From SW132 sp038150125 (lineage in GTDB: Bacteria > Bacteroidota > Rhodothermia > Balneolales > Balneolaceae), in the NCBI RefSeq assembly GCF_038150125.1, contig NZ_JBBVMF010000005.1:186001-250000 (forward strand): 64,000 nt of DNA, in the 5' to 3' direction. The notes beneath the pieces were generated by a model. It worked only from the letters and a program-made list of their open reading frames with translations, was not told the origin of the DNA and made no database searches. How positions within the stretch are numbered: position 1 is the stretch's first letter; each line of letters starts with the position of its first letter. Positions 43,559 through 52,590 of the stretch are shown piece after piece. Made by a program: the position numbers and the translations under genes.

Positions 43559-44251
43559 TTAGCTGAAATTTTTAAATCCAAGTTCTTTCAGCCAGCCCTT
43601 GGGATTGTGCAGCGACGAGATCACTAAGTCTGGTTTATGAGTGGCCAGCTCTTTTTCTGAGAATCCCCCGGTAGTTACGGCTACTGATTTAGCACCAAAG
43701 TGCTTTGCACATCGAATATCGTTGGGCGTATCGCCAATAATAACATATCGTCCGGGCTCGGGGCGGTCACTAAAAAGAGATTTATACTCGCGATCGGCTT
43801 CCCCCGGGAGCTCATTGCGATCCTCCGACACCTCACCAAAACCGCCAAACTTAAACGTATCCGGGAATCCCGCGGTTTTAACCTTCTCCATAGCCACAGC
43901 CCGGACATTTCCAGTACAGAGCCCCACGGGAATGTCCAGAGAAACAGCTTCTTCCACAGATTCAAAAGCACCGTTGTGCAGCTGAATAAATTCCCGGGTA
44001 AGGTGCCGCGCCATCGCCTCTGCATATTTATCCATTAATGTGTTCAGGAGTTCCTGAGCATTTGGCACATCGCCGATCAGTTCCATAAAAATCCCACGGT
44101 CTGTTCGTCCGGCAAATGAACGTGTATTTGCATCGGGTTTTTCGATATTATAACGAGATAGCTCCCTTTCAATAATTCCCAGGATAAACTCGCGGTGGAC
44201 ATTCAGCAGGGTACCATCAATATCGTAAAGCAAAATGGGAGTTTGTTGCAT
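43559..44251 (-). CDS. HAD-family phosphatase, phosphoglycolate-phosphatase-like
   Basis: A 230-residue haloacid-dehalogenase hydrolase. Motif I is LYDIDGTLLNV with the nucleophilic Asp; motif II lies in VGLCTGNVRAVAMEKV; motif IV is GDTPNDIRCAKHFGAKSVAVTTG. A helical cap lies between motifs I and II, as in phosphoglycolate phosphatase and beta-phosphoglucomutase. The substrate is not determined. It is divergent from enolase, with 78 bp between starts. Confidence 0.85.
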   Translation of the reverse strand: MQQTPILLYDIDGTLLNVHREFILGIIERELSRYNIEKPDANTRSFAGRTDRGIFMELIGDVPNAQELLNTLMDKYAEAMARHLTREFIQLHNGAFESVEEAVSLDIPVGLCTGNVRAVAMEKVKTAGFPDTFKFGGFGEVSEDRNELPGEADREYKSLFSDRPEPGRYVIIGDTPNDIRCAKHFGAKSVAVTTGGFSEKELATHKPDLVISSLHNPKGWLKELGFKNFS

Positions 44252-44329
44252 CGTCTTGTATTTTATAGAGATGAATTTATACTGTACATTGTAATTTCAA
44301 ACAACCTAAACAACACAGAGATTAAAAAT

Positions 44330-45616
44330 ATGAGTTTAATAGAAGATATTTCTGCACGACAAATACTGGACTCACGAGGCAATCCAACCGTTGAAGTTGA
44401 TGTAATTCTTGAAAGCGGAATTTTGGGAAGGGCTGCCGTTCCATCAGGAGCCTCCACTGGAGAATTTGAGGCAGTTGAACTGCGTGATGGTGACGCTGAT
44501 TACTACCTTGGTAAAAGTGTTAAAAATGCGGTCGATAATGTTAATAATGTAATTGCCGATGAACTTCTCGGGTATCCGTCCACTATGCAGGTAGATATTG
44601 ATCAAATGCTGATTGATCTTGATGGTACACCAAATAAAAGTAAACTGGGTGCCAATGCACTTCTGGGCGTATCCATGGCAGTTTCCAAGGCTGCTGCGAT
44701 GGCAACAGGCCTTCCGCTCTGGCGATATCTTGGAGGCGTAAACTCCAAGGTACTCCCGCTTCCGATGATGAATATCATCAACGGCGGATCTCACGCAGAT
44801 AATAACGTAGATCCCCAGGAATTCATGATTATGCCTGTTGGTGCTGAGACGTTCAGTGAAGCAGTGAGAATGGGGGCGGAAATTTTTCACAATCTGAAAA
44901 AAGTTCTATCCTCTAAAGGCTACAATACATCTGTGGGAGATGAGGGCGGCTTTGCACCCAACCTTAAATCAAATGAAGAAGCTCTTGAAGTGATCCTGAC
45001 CGCCATCGAAAAAGCAGGCTACACACCCGGCGACGAAGTATTAATTGCGCTCGACCCGGCAAGCTCCGAGTTTTACGATACCGAGAAAAAAGTATACGAG
45101 TTCAAGTGGAGCGACGGGTCGGTGCGTGATGCCGATGAAATGGTTGAGTACTGGGCATCTTGGGTCGAAAAATACCCGATAATTTCGATTGAAGACGGCA
45201 TGTACGAAGATGACTGGAACGGCTGGAAAACTCTTACCGATGCCATTGGCGATAAAGTTCAGCTGGTGGGCGATGACCTGTTTGTTACCAATACCGAGCG
45301 TCTTGCCCGCGGAATTGAGGAAGGCATTGCCAACTCCATTCTTGTTAAAGTAAACCAGATTGGGACCCTTACCGAAACACTCGATGCCATTGAAATGGCC
45401 CATAAAAACGGCTACACTTCCGTGATTTCTCACCGGTCAGGCGAAACCGAAGATACGACCATAGCAGATCTTGCCGTGGCAACAAATGCCGGCCAGATCA
45501 AAACAGGCTCGATGAGCCGGACGGATCGGATAGCGAAATACAATCAGCTGCTTCGGATTGAAGAAGAGCTGGGGGATGCAGCCCTGTTTCTTGGCAGAGA
45601 TACCTTTAACGGGTAG
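44330..45616 (+). CDS. eno: Enolase
   Basis: A 428-residue enolase converting 2-phosphoglycerate to phosphoenolpyruvate. Diagnostic motifs are IEDISARQILDSRGNPTVEVDV at the start, the metal and substrate loop SGASTGEFEAVELRDGD, and the C-terminal SHRSGETEDTTIADLAVAT. The ATG at 44330 is used because it begins exactly where enolases begin, though the frame is open to 44195 inside the divergent gene. A terminator hairpin follows. Confidence 0.97.
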   Translation: MSLIEDISARQILDSRGNPTVEVDVILESGILGRAAVPSGASTGEFEAVELRDGDADYYLGKSVKNAVDNVNNVIADELLGYPSTMQVDIDQMLIDLDGTPNKSKLGANALLGVSMAVSKAAAMATGLPLWRYLGGVNSKVLPLPMMNIINGGSHADNNVDPQEFMIMPVGAETFSEAVRMGAEIFHNLKKVLSSKGYNTSVGDEGGFAPNLKSNEEALEVILTAIEKAGYTPGDEVLIALDPASSEFYDTEKKVYEFKWSDGSVRDADEMVEYWASWVEKYPIISIEDGMYEDDWNGWKTLTDAIGDKVQLVGDDLFVTNTERLARGIEEGIANSILVKVNQIGTLTETLDAIEMAHKNGYTSVISHRSGETEDTTIADLAVATNAGQIKTGSMSRTDRIAKYNQLLRIEEELGDAALFLGRDTFNG

Positions 45617-45649
45617 AGGCTGGTTAACTCCATTTGATATAAAAATTAT

Positions 45650-45684
45650 AAAGCCTTTCGGTGAGAGCCGGGAGGCTTTTTTTG
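45650..45684 (+). terminator. Rho-independent terminator of eno
   Basis: A 12-bp stem AAAGCCTTTCGG / CCGGGAGGCTTT with two G-U pairs and loop TGAGAG, followed by a T-run, about 33 bp past the eno stop. Confidence 0.85.
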
Positions 45685-45933
45685 GAGATGATATTGCGTT
45701 ATCGTCATTGCAATAAAACTACAAGCCACCCGGGCTTATGAGCAGTAGTCCTTGGGCTGATTCATCTTAACCGAGAGATATAAAAATCGAGATAGGAGAG
45801 GCGTATGTGCAAGTAAAAACAATATTTGCGTCTCAGGCAGACTTTGAAAGAACCCTATTATCTAAACTGGTAAGGATCTAACTAAAAGACTGTTGATTTT
45901 CGATATTAAATGAAGCACATTAGGTGGCATAAT

Positions 45934-45980
45934 TTAAGTACCGTTATGGTTTAAATTAAATTAAGTACTATCAGGTACAG
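45934..45980 (+). promoter_or_regulatory. Repeated TTAAGTAC sites upstream of susC-like gene
   Basis: TTAAGTAC occurs at 45934-45941 and 45961-45968, 27 bp apart, with a further GTAC at 45975-45978. It lies in the 393-bp gap before the SusC gene, in an AT-rich stretch, and is a candidate control region. The rest of 45685-45933 shows only a short AAGCC/GGCTT palindrome near 45720. Confidence 0.3.
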
Positions 45981-46009
45981 TTAAATATTTACAAAGCTAA
46001 TTTATTTCT

Positions 46010-48979
46010 ATGAAAAAATATTACAAAGCAACACTCTTGCTACCGTTGTTTTTGCTTTTCTTTTCAAGCAATGTCTATTCACAATTTACAGTGAACGGGA
46101 CCGTGATTGATTCAGAAAGCGATGAGCCGTTATTCGGCGTAACTGTTGTCGATACAGAAACTGGTGACGGAGCTGCAACCGATATCAACGGTCAATTCAC
46201 ACTCGATTTACCAGCAGAGTCTGCAACCTTGAGAGTGACGTATATTGGTTATCTCACAAAAAATGTAGAAGTAGCAAGTAACGGTAATTCTATAGTCGAT
46301 CTTGTTATTGAACTATCCCCCGATATTTCAAGGCTCGATGAAGTAGTTGTGACAGGCCTGGCCTCAACAGTTAAAAGAAGTAATCTTGCAAATGCAGTAA
46401 GTACAATATCTGCTGAGGAACTTACAGGAGCAACTGTAAGCGAATCTATTGATGGTGCCTTATCGGGCAAACTTCCCGGTGTTAATATTGTTGCCAGCGG
46501 TGGAGCTCCCGGTGGTGGAAGCAACGTTCAGTTACGTGGTATTTCAACTTTGGGTGCAGGTTCATCTCAGCCACTTTATGTGATTGACGGTATCTACGTT
46601 GATAACTCTGTTATCTCAACAGGTCGCTCATCTGTAAGTGGAGCCGGTGGTGCAAGTCAGGATGGTGTTGCCAGCCGTATATCTGATCTAAACCCGGATG
46701 ACATCGAATCAATCGAGGTTCTAAAAGGTCCTTCTGCTGCTGCAATTTATGGTAGCCGTGCGAATGCAGGTGTAATCATCATAACCACCAAAAAAGGTAA
46801 AGCAGGAGAGACCAGAGTAAGCATCAGACAAGATGTTGGATTTACTTCATCTTTGAATCTACTTGGATTTGATCAGTGGAGTGAAAATAAGATCAATTTG
46901 ATTTATAGTGGAACTTCTCCTGAAGCTGTTGCCAGAAGAAATCAGGAATTGGCCAAATTTCGACAGAACGGAAATCTTCTGGATTATGAAGAAGAGATGT
47001 ATGGTGAGACCGGTTTACTTACAAATACTCAAATAAGTGCATCCGGCGGTAGCGATAAAACACAATTCTATATAAGTGCAGGACTTCAGGATGAAGAAGG
47101 TATTATTCAGAATACAGGATTTAAGAGAAATAATATTCGCTTAAATTTAGATCATTCTATTAACAGCAATATTTCAGTTTCTTCTACTTCTAACTTTGTA
47201 AGAACTGATTCTGATCGAGGATTTACCGGTAATCAGAATGGTACTGGCGGTAGTATTGGATACAACATTGCTTATGTACCCAGCTATGCTGATCTGAGAC
47301 CGGATGCAAATGGCATATATCCAGATAACCCATATTTTGCAGAAAATCCTTACGCATTGCGCGATCATGCGGTTAATAATCAGATCGTAAATCGATTTCT
47401 GCAGAGTCTTCGGTTAGAGGCACAGCTTTATTCTGATGCCAACAGCTTCCTGAGTTTCAACACACAGGTTGGTTTTGATTATCTGAATGCTAACTCTGAA
47501 GTTTATTTTCCGGAATGGTTCCAGTCACAGCAGGCAAGTGCTACGCCGGGTGATGTAATCCATGGTAAACAGGATAATTTCAATCTGAATTTGCAGGCTT
47601 TTCTGGTTCACAATATTGATTTGGAAGGATTAAACTTTAGTACACAGTTGGGTTATACCCGCATCTATGAAGAATCTAATCGTCTGTTGAATAGAGGTAG
47701 AGGGTTGGCTCCGGGACAAACAAACTTGAATCAAGCTCAGGTTCAATCTGTTTTTGGGCAAACTTTCCAGGAAGTATCTGAGATCGGATTGGTTGCGCAG
47801 GAAGAGATCAACTGGGAAGATAAGTTGATCGGAACGGTAGGTGTTCGTTTTGACAAATCAACACTGAACGCCATGCAAAATGAGTTCTATGCTTTCCCTA
47901 AGGCTTCACTTGCTGCTAACCTAACCAGCTTCGATTTCTGGAATATCGATCAAATCGACCAGTTAAAACTGAGAACAGCTTATGGTGAAACCGGTGGTAA
48001 AGCATCATTTGGTTCAACCTTTGAAGCTCTGACTGGTGTGAATATTGGTGGAAGTTTAGGATCTGTCATATCAACAAGAGATATTGACCCGAATCTTAGA
48101 CCTGAAACCGCCAGTGAGATCGAATTTGGTGCAGATATCAGTGCCTTCCAGGGTAAGATCGGTTTAGAAGCTACATACTACATTAAAGAAGTACGTGACC
48201 TGATTCTTGACCAAAACCCACCTGCCTCAACAGGAATTACTCAAATTGCAACCAATGCGGCTGATCTTGAGAATAAAGGTATAGAGCTTAGTTTGACAGC
48301 CTCTCCAGTACGTAATGCTAATCTGTCATGGGTTACAAAAGTGCTGTACTGGAAGAATGATTCAGAGATCACAAGGTTGGATATTCCATCAGATGAAACC
48401 GGCGGATTTGGTCTTTCACTTGGGCAGTATCTGATCCGTGAAGGATTTTCACCTACAACGATTGTAGGTAATCCACAAGATCCTGGTCTCACATTTTACG
48501 GTGATGCTCAGCCTGATTACCAAATGTCATGGTATAATGAACTGAACTTCCTTGCCAACTTTGAGTTTAGTTTCCTATTTCAATACAGCAAAGGTGCAGA
48601 TAACATTGATCTGACAAGATTCTTGCTAGATGGTGGTGGTAACACACCAGACTGGAGCGAAGATTCTGATGGTGATGGTACACCAAACGGCCTCGATCGC
48701 GGTCCTTTTAATCCTAGTCGTTTTGTTGACGATGCAACTTATTTGAAGCTAAGAGAAGTTGGTTTGTACTACACCGTGCCAACAAACTTGGTTGAAGGTT
48801 TAAACATTCAAAGAATCAGATTAGGTGTTTCAGGCAAGAATCTTCTCTTGTTCTCCGATTACAACAGCTATGATCCTGAAGTGTCTAACTTTGGCGCTCA
48901 GCCTGTAGCTCAATCGGTAGAGGTTACTCCTTATCCGAGTTCAAGGAGAGTATTCTTTCACATTAACCTGGACTTTTAA
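46010..48979 (+). CDS. SusC/RagA-type TonB-dependent outer-membrane transporter
   Basis: A 989-residue outer-membrane transporter. A signal peptide (1-25, ending NVYSQ) is followed by a carboxypeptidase-regulatory-like domain (about 26-115, FTVNGTVIDSESDEPLFGVTV) and a TonB-box/plug region (LDEVVVTGLASTVKRSNLAN, plug with LSGKLPGVNIVASGGAPGGG). The 22-strand barrel ends in HINLDF. SusC proteins import glycans or peptides gated by SusD and powered by TonB. No glycosidase, sulfatase or regulator is adjacent, so the substrate is unknown. susD begins 2-11 bp downstream. Confidence 0.93.
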   Translation: MKKYYKATLLLPLFLLFFSSNVYSQFTVNGTVIDSESDEPLFGVTVVDTETGDGAATDINGQFTLDLPAESATLRVTYIGYLTKNVEVASNGNSIVDLVIELSPDISRLDEVVVTGLASTVKRSNLANAVSTISAEELTGATVSESIDGALSGKLPGVNIVASGGAPGGGSNVQLRGISTLGAGSSQPLYVIDGIYVDNSVISTGRSSVSGAGGASQDGVASRISDLNPDDIESIEVLKGPSAAAIYGSRANAGVIIITTKKGKAGETRVSIRQDVGFTSSLNLLGFDQWSENKINLIYSGTSPEAVARRNQELAKFRQNGNLLDYEEEMYGETGLLTNTQISASGGSDKTQFYISAGLQDEEGIIQNTGFKRNNIRLNLDHSINSNISVSSTSNFVRTDSDRGFTGNQNGTGGSIGYNIAYVPSYADLRPDANGIYPDNPYFAENPYALRDHAVNNQIVNRFLQSLRLEAQLYSDANSFLSFNTQVGFDYLNANSEVYFPEWFQSQQASATPGDVIHGKQDNFNLNLQAFLVHNIDLEGLNFSTQLGYTRIYEESNRLLNRGRGLAPGQTNLNQAQVQSVFGQTFQEVSEIGLVAQEEINWEDKLIGTVGVRFDKSTLNAMQNEFYAFPKASLAANLTSFDFWNIDQIDQLKLRTAYGETGGKASFGSTFEALTGVNIGGSLGSVISTRDIDPNLRPETASEIEFGADISAFQGKIGLEATYYIKEVRDLILDQNPPASTGITQIATNAADLENKGIELSLTASPVRNANLSWVTKVLYWKNDSEITRLDIPSDETGGFGLSLGQYLIREGFSPTTIVGNPQDPGLTFYGDAQPDYQMSWYNELNFLANFEFSFLFQYSKGADNIDLTRFLLDGGGNTPDWSEDSDGDGTPNGLDRGPFNPSRFVDDATYLKLREVGLYYTVPTNLVEGLNIQRIRLGVSGKNLLLFSDYNSYDPEVSNFGAQPVAQSVEVTPYPSSRRVFFHINLDF

Positions 48980-48990
48980 GAATGATTATC

Positions 48991-50364
48991 ATGAAAAACA
49001 TTAAACATTATATATTTAGTACTGCTATTGTACTGTTATCAGCTTTTATGATAACAGGTTGTAATTTGACGGAGGTTGACGAGGTTTTCGATCCTAACAA
49101 CCCTTCTGTTGCAGGTGTGTTACAGGATGCATCCCGTGGTGAACTTCAAAATATGGTAACTGGCCTCGAGGCCCGTCATCGAAATTATTTCGATAATGCT
49201 ACTGAACTTTACGGTTCATTTGGTCGTGAGGTATGGGCATTTTTCGAATCAGATCCACGATTTACCATTGACTGGTTAGGACAAGAAGGTATAACTCCCT
49301 ATCCAAATTTCTTTGGTTCAGGCGGAGTTTATAACACACCCTATCAGACAATAAAACAAGCCAATTTGCTTATTGGAGCAGCAGAAAACACAACCAGTGT
49401 TACTGATGCAGAAAAGAATGCAATTTTAGGTTTTTCCAAAACGATCAAAGCATTTCAGTATTTGATCCCGCTTCATGGTCAATACCAAAATGGTATTCGT
49501 ATTGATGTTGATGAACCGCTTAATCCGGGACCGTTTCTCAGTTACGATGATGCTCTGACAGAGATACTGAATCTACTGGATGAGGCGAATGCTGATTTGA
49601 ACAATGCTTCATCAACGTTGCCATTTAGTTTAACGGAAGGCTTTGGTGAGTATGGTTTCGATTCAGTTGCCGGTTTGCAGCAGGTTAACCGTGCTATTAA
49701 AGCCCGTGCCTCTATCTATGCAGAAGACTGGACCGGTGCACTGGATGCATTAGATGATTCCTTCATGGATCTTACCGCAGGCGAGGCGAGCATGAACGTT
49801 GGTGTGTACCATGTATATGGTAACCCACCGGATTCATTCAACCCATTATTCTACCCATTGGATGCAAATACTAATCAGATCATGGTGGTTCATCCTTCAA
49901 TGATTGAGGACGCTGAACCAGGAGATCTAAGGGTTGAGAATAAGTTCTTTGAACGCACAAACCCGGTAACCAATGCGAATGTGCCCGAAGCGGCAAGCTA
50001 CCAGGATGCACGATGGGCAAGTAATACATCATCGATACCATACCTGAGAAATGAGGAGTTGATCCTTATTTACGCCGAAGCTCTTGCTCAGAGAAATCAG
50101 AGAACGGATATAGCTGATGCAGAAGCAGCGATCAACCTGATCCGTAGTACATGGGGACTGACACCGGTTACTTTAACAAATACGGCCGAAGTCATTGATC
50201 AGATGTTGTTTGAGCGACGTTATTCACTTTGGGCAGAAGGGGGGCACCGCTGGATAGATGCCAGAAGATATGATCGCTTGAATGAGATTGATGCTCGTTA
50301 CGGAACGGTGTTTACACAGTTAGAAAAACCAACCAGTGAAACAAACTGGGAAAACAACAACTAA
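48991..50364 (+). CDS. SusD/RagB-type surface lipoprotein
   Basis: A 457-residue substrate-capturing lipoprotein. The lipobox is MITGC with Cys24 as lipidation site. TPR-like helical segments and the conserved SusD tail (ERRYSLWAEGGHRWIDARRY) are present. It forms the hinged lid on the SusC barrel. The ATG at 48991 gives a standard lipoprotein signal; the ATG at 48982 is also in frame. The operon ends in the terminator at 50393-50427. Confidence 0.92.
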   Translation: MKNIKHYIFSTAIVLLSAFMITGCNLTEVDEVFDPNNPSVAGVLQDASRGELQNMVTGLEARHRNYFDNATELYGSFGREVWAFFESDPRFTIDWLGQEGITPYPNFFGSGGVYNTPYQTIKQANLLIGAAENTTSVTDAEKNAILGFSKTIKAFQYLIPLHGQYQNGIRIDVDEPLNPGPFLSYDDALTEILNLLDEANADLNNASSTLPFSLTEGFGEYGFDSVAGLQQVNRAIKARASIYAEDWTGALDALDDSFMDLTAGEASMNVGVYHVYGNPPDSFNPLFYPLDANTNQIMVVHPSMIEDAEPGDLRVENKFFERTNPVTNANVPEAASYQDARWASNTSSIPYLRNEELILIYAEALAQRNQRTDIADAEAAINLIRSTWGLTPVTLTNTAEVIDQMLFERRYSLWAEGGHRWIDARRYDRLNEIDARYGTVFTQLEKPTSETNWENNN

Positions 50365-50392
50365 GGAAATTCAATTTTCCCAAATATTAAAA

Positions 50393-50427
50393 AGGCTGTG
50401 TTATTCACTTAACACAGCCTTTTTTTT
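50393..50427 (+). terminator. Terminator of the SusC/SusD operon
   Basis: A 10-bp stem AGGCTGTGTT/AACACAGCCT with loop ATTCACTT and eight T. The group II intron begins two bases after the T-run, the target context typical of class IIC introns. Confidence 0.93.
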
Positions 50428-50428
50428 G

Positions 50429-51010
50429 GTGCGCCCGGCATGGCGCAGTTGCTATAGGGTGAGAGTCCCGAACACGCCCTGATGACGGGAAGTGTTAGCT
50501 GAGGATAAGGGTGTCCACCGTGAGGTGGAATCTGAAGGAAGTCTAAGGCAACGTCGCGATCCGACGAACAGGAACCACATACGGAGGCGGTGCAGGCGGG
50601 CAAGTCTGCTAAACAAGATCAAGCCCAATGGTTGTCCGGGAGCCTGCAAGCGTAAATGTGGCGGATAGATGCGAGGAAAGCAGTTGCCCTTACCCGGGGA
50701 TCTCTGGTCGTTGAGGCCAGAAGTCAACCGAGGCCATAGTATCATCTCCCAAAGAGGTGAGAAGGGCCAAATATTGCCTGGTTATTTGTACATTGGTTGG
50801 ACAAAGCCAAAAGGCAGCCAACCCCAATTCTATATTGGGACTGATTCGGAGAAGATAGGGCAGAACCCGAAGGCATCTGGACAGAGCCGAGGTTTTGTGT
50901 GCACCGGTGGATGAAGTGATGCTTAGGTAATAAACCGCCGTATACCAGACCGGTACGTGCGGTGGTGTGGGAGGACAGATAGGGAATTAATCCCTATCTT
51001 CCTACCCGAT
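50429..51010 (+). mobile_element. Group IIC-like intron without intron-encoded protein
   Basis: The 5' end is GTGCGCCCGGCATGG followed by GGGTGAGAGTCCC, the start of domain I in class C introns, then AAGGGTGTCC, GGAATCTGAAGGAAG and GAGGCCAGAAGTCAACCGAGG further on. Domain V is the hairpin at 50934-50967 (ACCGCCGTATACC...GGTACGTGCGGTGGT). Domain VI is AGATAGGG/CCCTATCT at about 50977-50999. The intron ends near 51010. The total is about 580 nt. Domain IV has only about 200 nt, with no reverse-transcriptase/maturase reading frame. It would need a protein from elsewhere to move. Confidence 0.85.
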
Positions 51011-51130
51011 TACAGTATTGTTTCGCCGGGCCGTCGTATCAAACCAAAGAGATCTCTATCAAAATCTTCGCAGATTAGTTGCCCGATCAAATGAATGAAC
51101 GAAGCCTATATTATTTGTTATCTTGTGTGC

Positions 51131-52261
51131 ATGCGAATCAACCGGCTAAAACTAAGAAATTTCAGAAATCACAAGGACTCAGAAATCCACTTTGCTCCAC
51201 ACCTTAATTTAATCACAGGGCCAAATGGCGCCGGTAAAACGAACATTATCGATGCTATACACTATTTATGCATGAGCCGGAGTTTTGTGGCCACCAGCGA
51301 CCAGTATGTGGCCAACTGGGAAGAGAAATATTTTATGATTGATGGCGATTTTGAAGGGGAGATCCGCCAGTCGTTCAAAGTGTCGTGCAGCTATTCGCGC
51401 GGTGAAGGGAAAAAGATCTTTGTGAACGACAGCCCGCTGCCGCGCCTGTCAGATCTTATTGGGATGGTTCCGGTGGTGGTCATGAGTCCGGAAGACCTGA
51501 AGCTGACGGCTGAAGGGCCGGCTGAACGGCGCTCATTTCTCGACAGCATGATCAGCCAGATATCACCTAAATACCTCAGAGATCTGATGGAATTTCGCCA
51601 CATTCGCAAACAGCGGAATAAGCTGCTCCAGGAGTTTCGCGGGCCGCGAGATCTGCTTAAAACCTATCTTGAACCGTGGAACCTGCAGCTTGTGGAGACA
51701 GGATCACGCCTTATCGCCAAACGGGCAGAGGTGCTGAAGCAGTTTAAGCGGTACCTGGAATTTCAGTACCGAACCATATCGGAGCTGAAACTGAAGCCCG
51801 ATCTCGACTATCAAACCATCCTTAAAAACCCGGAAGATACAGAGCAAATTGCAACGGAGTACGCATCAATTCTCCAGGATAACCTGGAGAAAGAGATCGA
51901 GCGGGAACAGACGCTGTATGGCCCTCATAGAGATGAGGTGGTATTTTACCTGGATGACATGGAGCTGCGAAATTTTGGATCACAGGGTCAGCATCGATTG
52001 TTTTCGATGGCGCTGAAAATGGCCCAGCTGTTTTACTATTCAGATCAGCTGGACGATTTGCCTGTGATGCTGCTGGATGATTTGTTTGGGAACCTGGATC
52101 AGCAGAAAGTCACAATTATAATGGAAACACTGACGAAACATTCCGGGCAAACGTTTATAACATCGGCGGCTGAAAAACCTTTTTTAGAATCACAATTTAA
52201 AGAGTCATCTTCCAACAGCTGGTTCAGGGTAGAAAACGGACAAGTTCACAAAAAATATTAG
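51131..52261 (+). CDS. recF: DNA replication and repair protein RecF
   Basis: A 376-residue SMC-like ATPase that loads RecA at gaps with RecO and RecR. Walker A is GPNGAGKTN near residue 34 and the ABC-type signature is GSQGQHRLFSMALKMAQ. The Walker B is VMLLDDLFGNLDQQK. The ATG at 51131 (MRINRLKLRNFRNH) matches the family start; an upstream ATG at 51095 adds an unrelated tail. The intron ends 120 bp upstream. A DUF721 gene follows after 8 bp. Confidence 0.94.
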   Translation: MRINRLKLRNFRNHKDSEIHFAPHLNLITGPNGAGKTNIIDAIHYLCMSRSFVATSDQYVANWEEKYFMIDGDFEGEIRQSFKVSCSYSRGEGKKIFVNDSPLPRLSDLIGMVPVVVMSPEDLKLTAEGPAERRSFLDSMISQISPKYLRDLMEFRHIRKQRNKLLQEFRGPRDLLKTYLEPWNLQLVETGSRLIAKRAEVLKQFKRYLEFQYRTISELKLKPDLDYQTILKNPEDTEQIATEYASILQDNLEKEIEREQTLYGPHRDEVVFYLDDMELRNFGSQGQHRLFSMALKMAQLFYYSDQLDDLPVMLLDDLFGNLDQQKVTIIMETLTKHSGQTFITSAAEKPFLESQFKESSSNSWFRVENGQVHKKY

Positions 52262-52269
52262 GTTTAGTT

Positions 52270-52569
52270 ATGGCATTTGGAAATAAACCACAATCGATGG
52301 ATGAGCTCCTGAAGGAGTTCATGAAACGGATTCCCCACCGCACTAAACTGCAGCGGGGAATGGTACTGCACGTATGGCCCGAAATTGTGGGGGATAAGAT
52401 TGCGGCGGTAAGTAAGAATCTGCACTTTGAGGGAAACCGGCTTGTGCTGGAAGTGGATAATAGTGCGTGGCGCCACGAAATACACATGAAGCGTTTTTCC
52501 ATCGCAAAAAGACTGAATGAGAAAGTAGGCAATAAGGTGGTCCAGGAAATTGTTGTCAGAGCTTCATGA
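52270..52569 (+). CDS. DUF721 (DciA-like) protein
   Basis: A 99-residue protein of the DUF721 family: MDELLKEFMKRIPHRTKLQRGMVLHVWPEIVGDKIA and NRLVLEVDNSAWRHEIHMKR are the typical N- and C-terminal blocks. Relatives (DciA) load the replicative helicase in bacteria that lack DnaC. It follows recF by 8 bp, which fits a replication role. Assigning the helicase-loader function here is inference. Confidence 0.83.
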   Translation: MAFGNKPQSMDELLKEFMKRIPHRTKLQRGMVLHVWPEIVGDKIAAVSKNLHFEGNRLVLEVDNSAWRHEIHMKRFSIAKRLNEKVGNKVVQEIVVRAS

Positions 52570-52590
52570 AAAATTACATATTTTAGTATT

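Noticed and set aside
44195..44329. 45 extra residues at the front of enolase
   Set aside because: The extension overlaps the divergent HAD gene and enolases begin at MSLIEDISARQ; the start at 44330 is used.
50669..50914. 81-aa open frame inside the intron
   Set aside because: It lies in domains III-IV and shows no reverse-transcriptase or maturase motif; it is not the intron protein.
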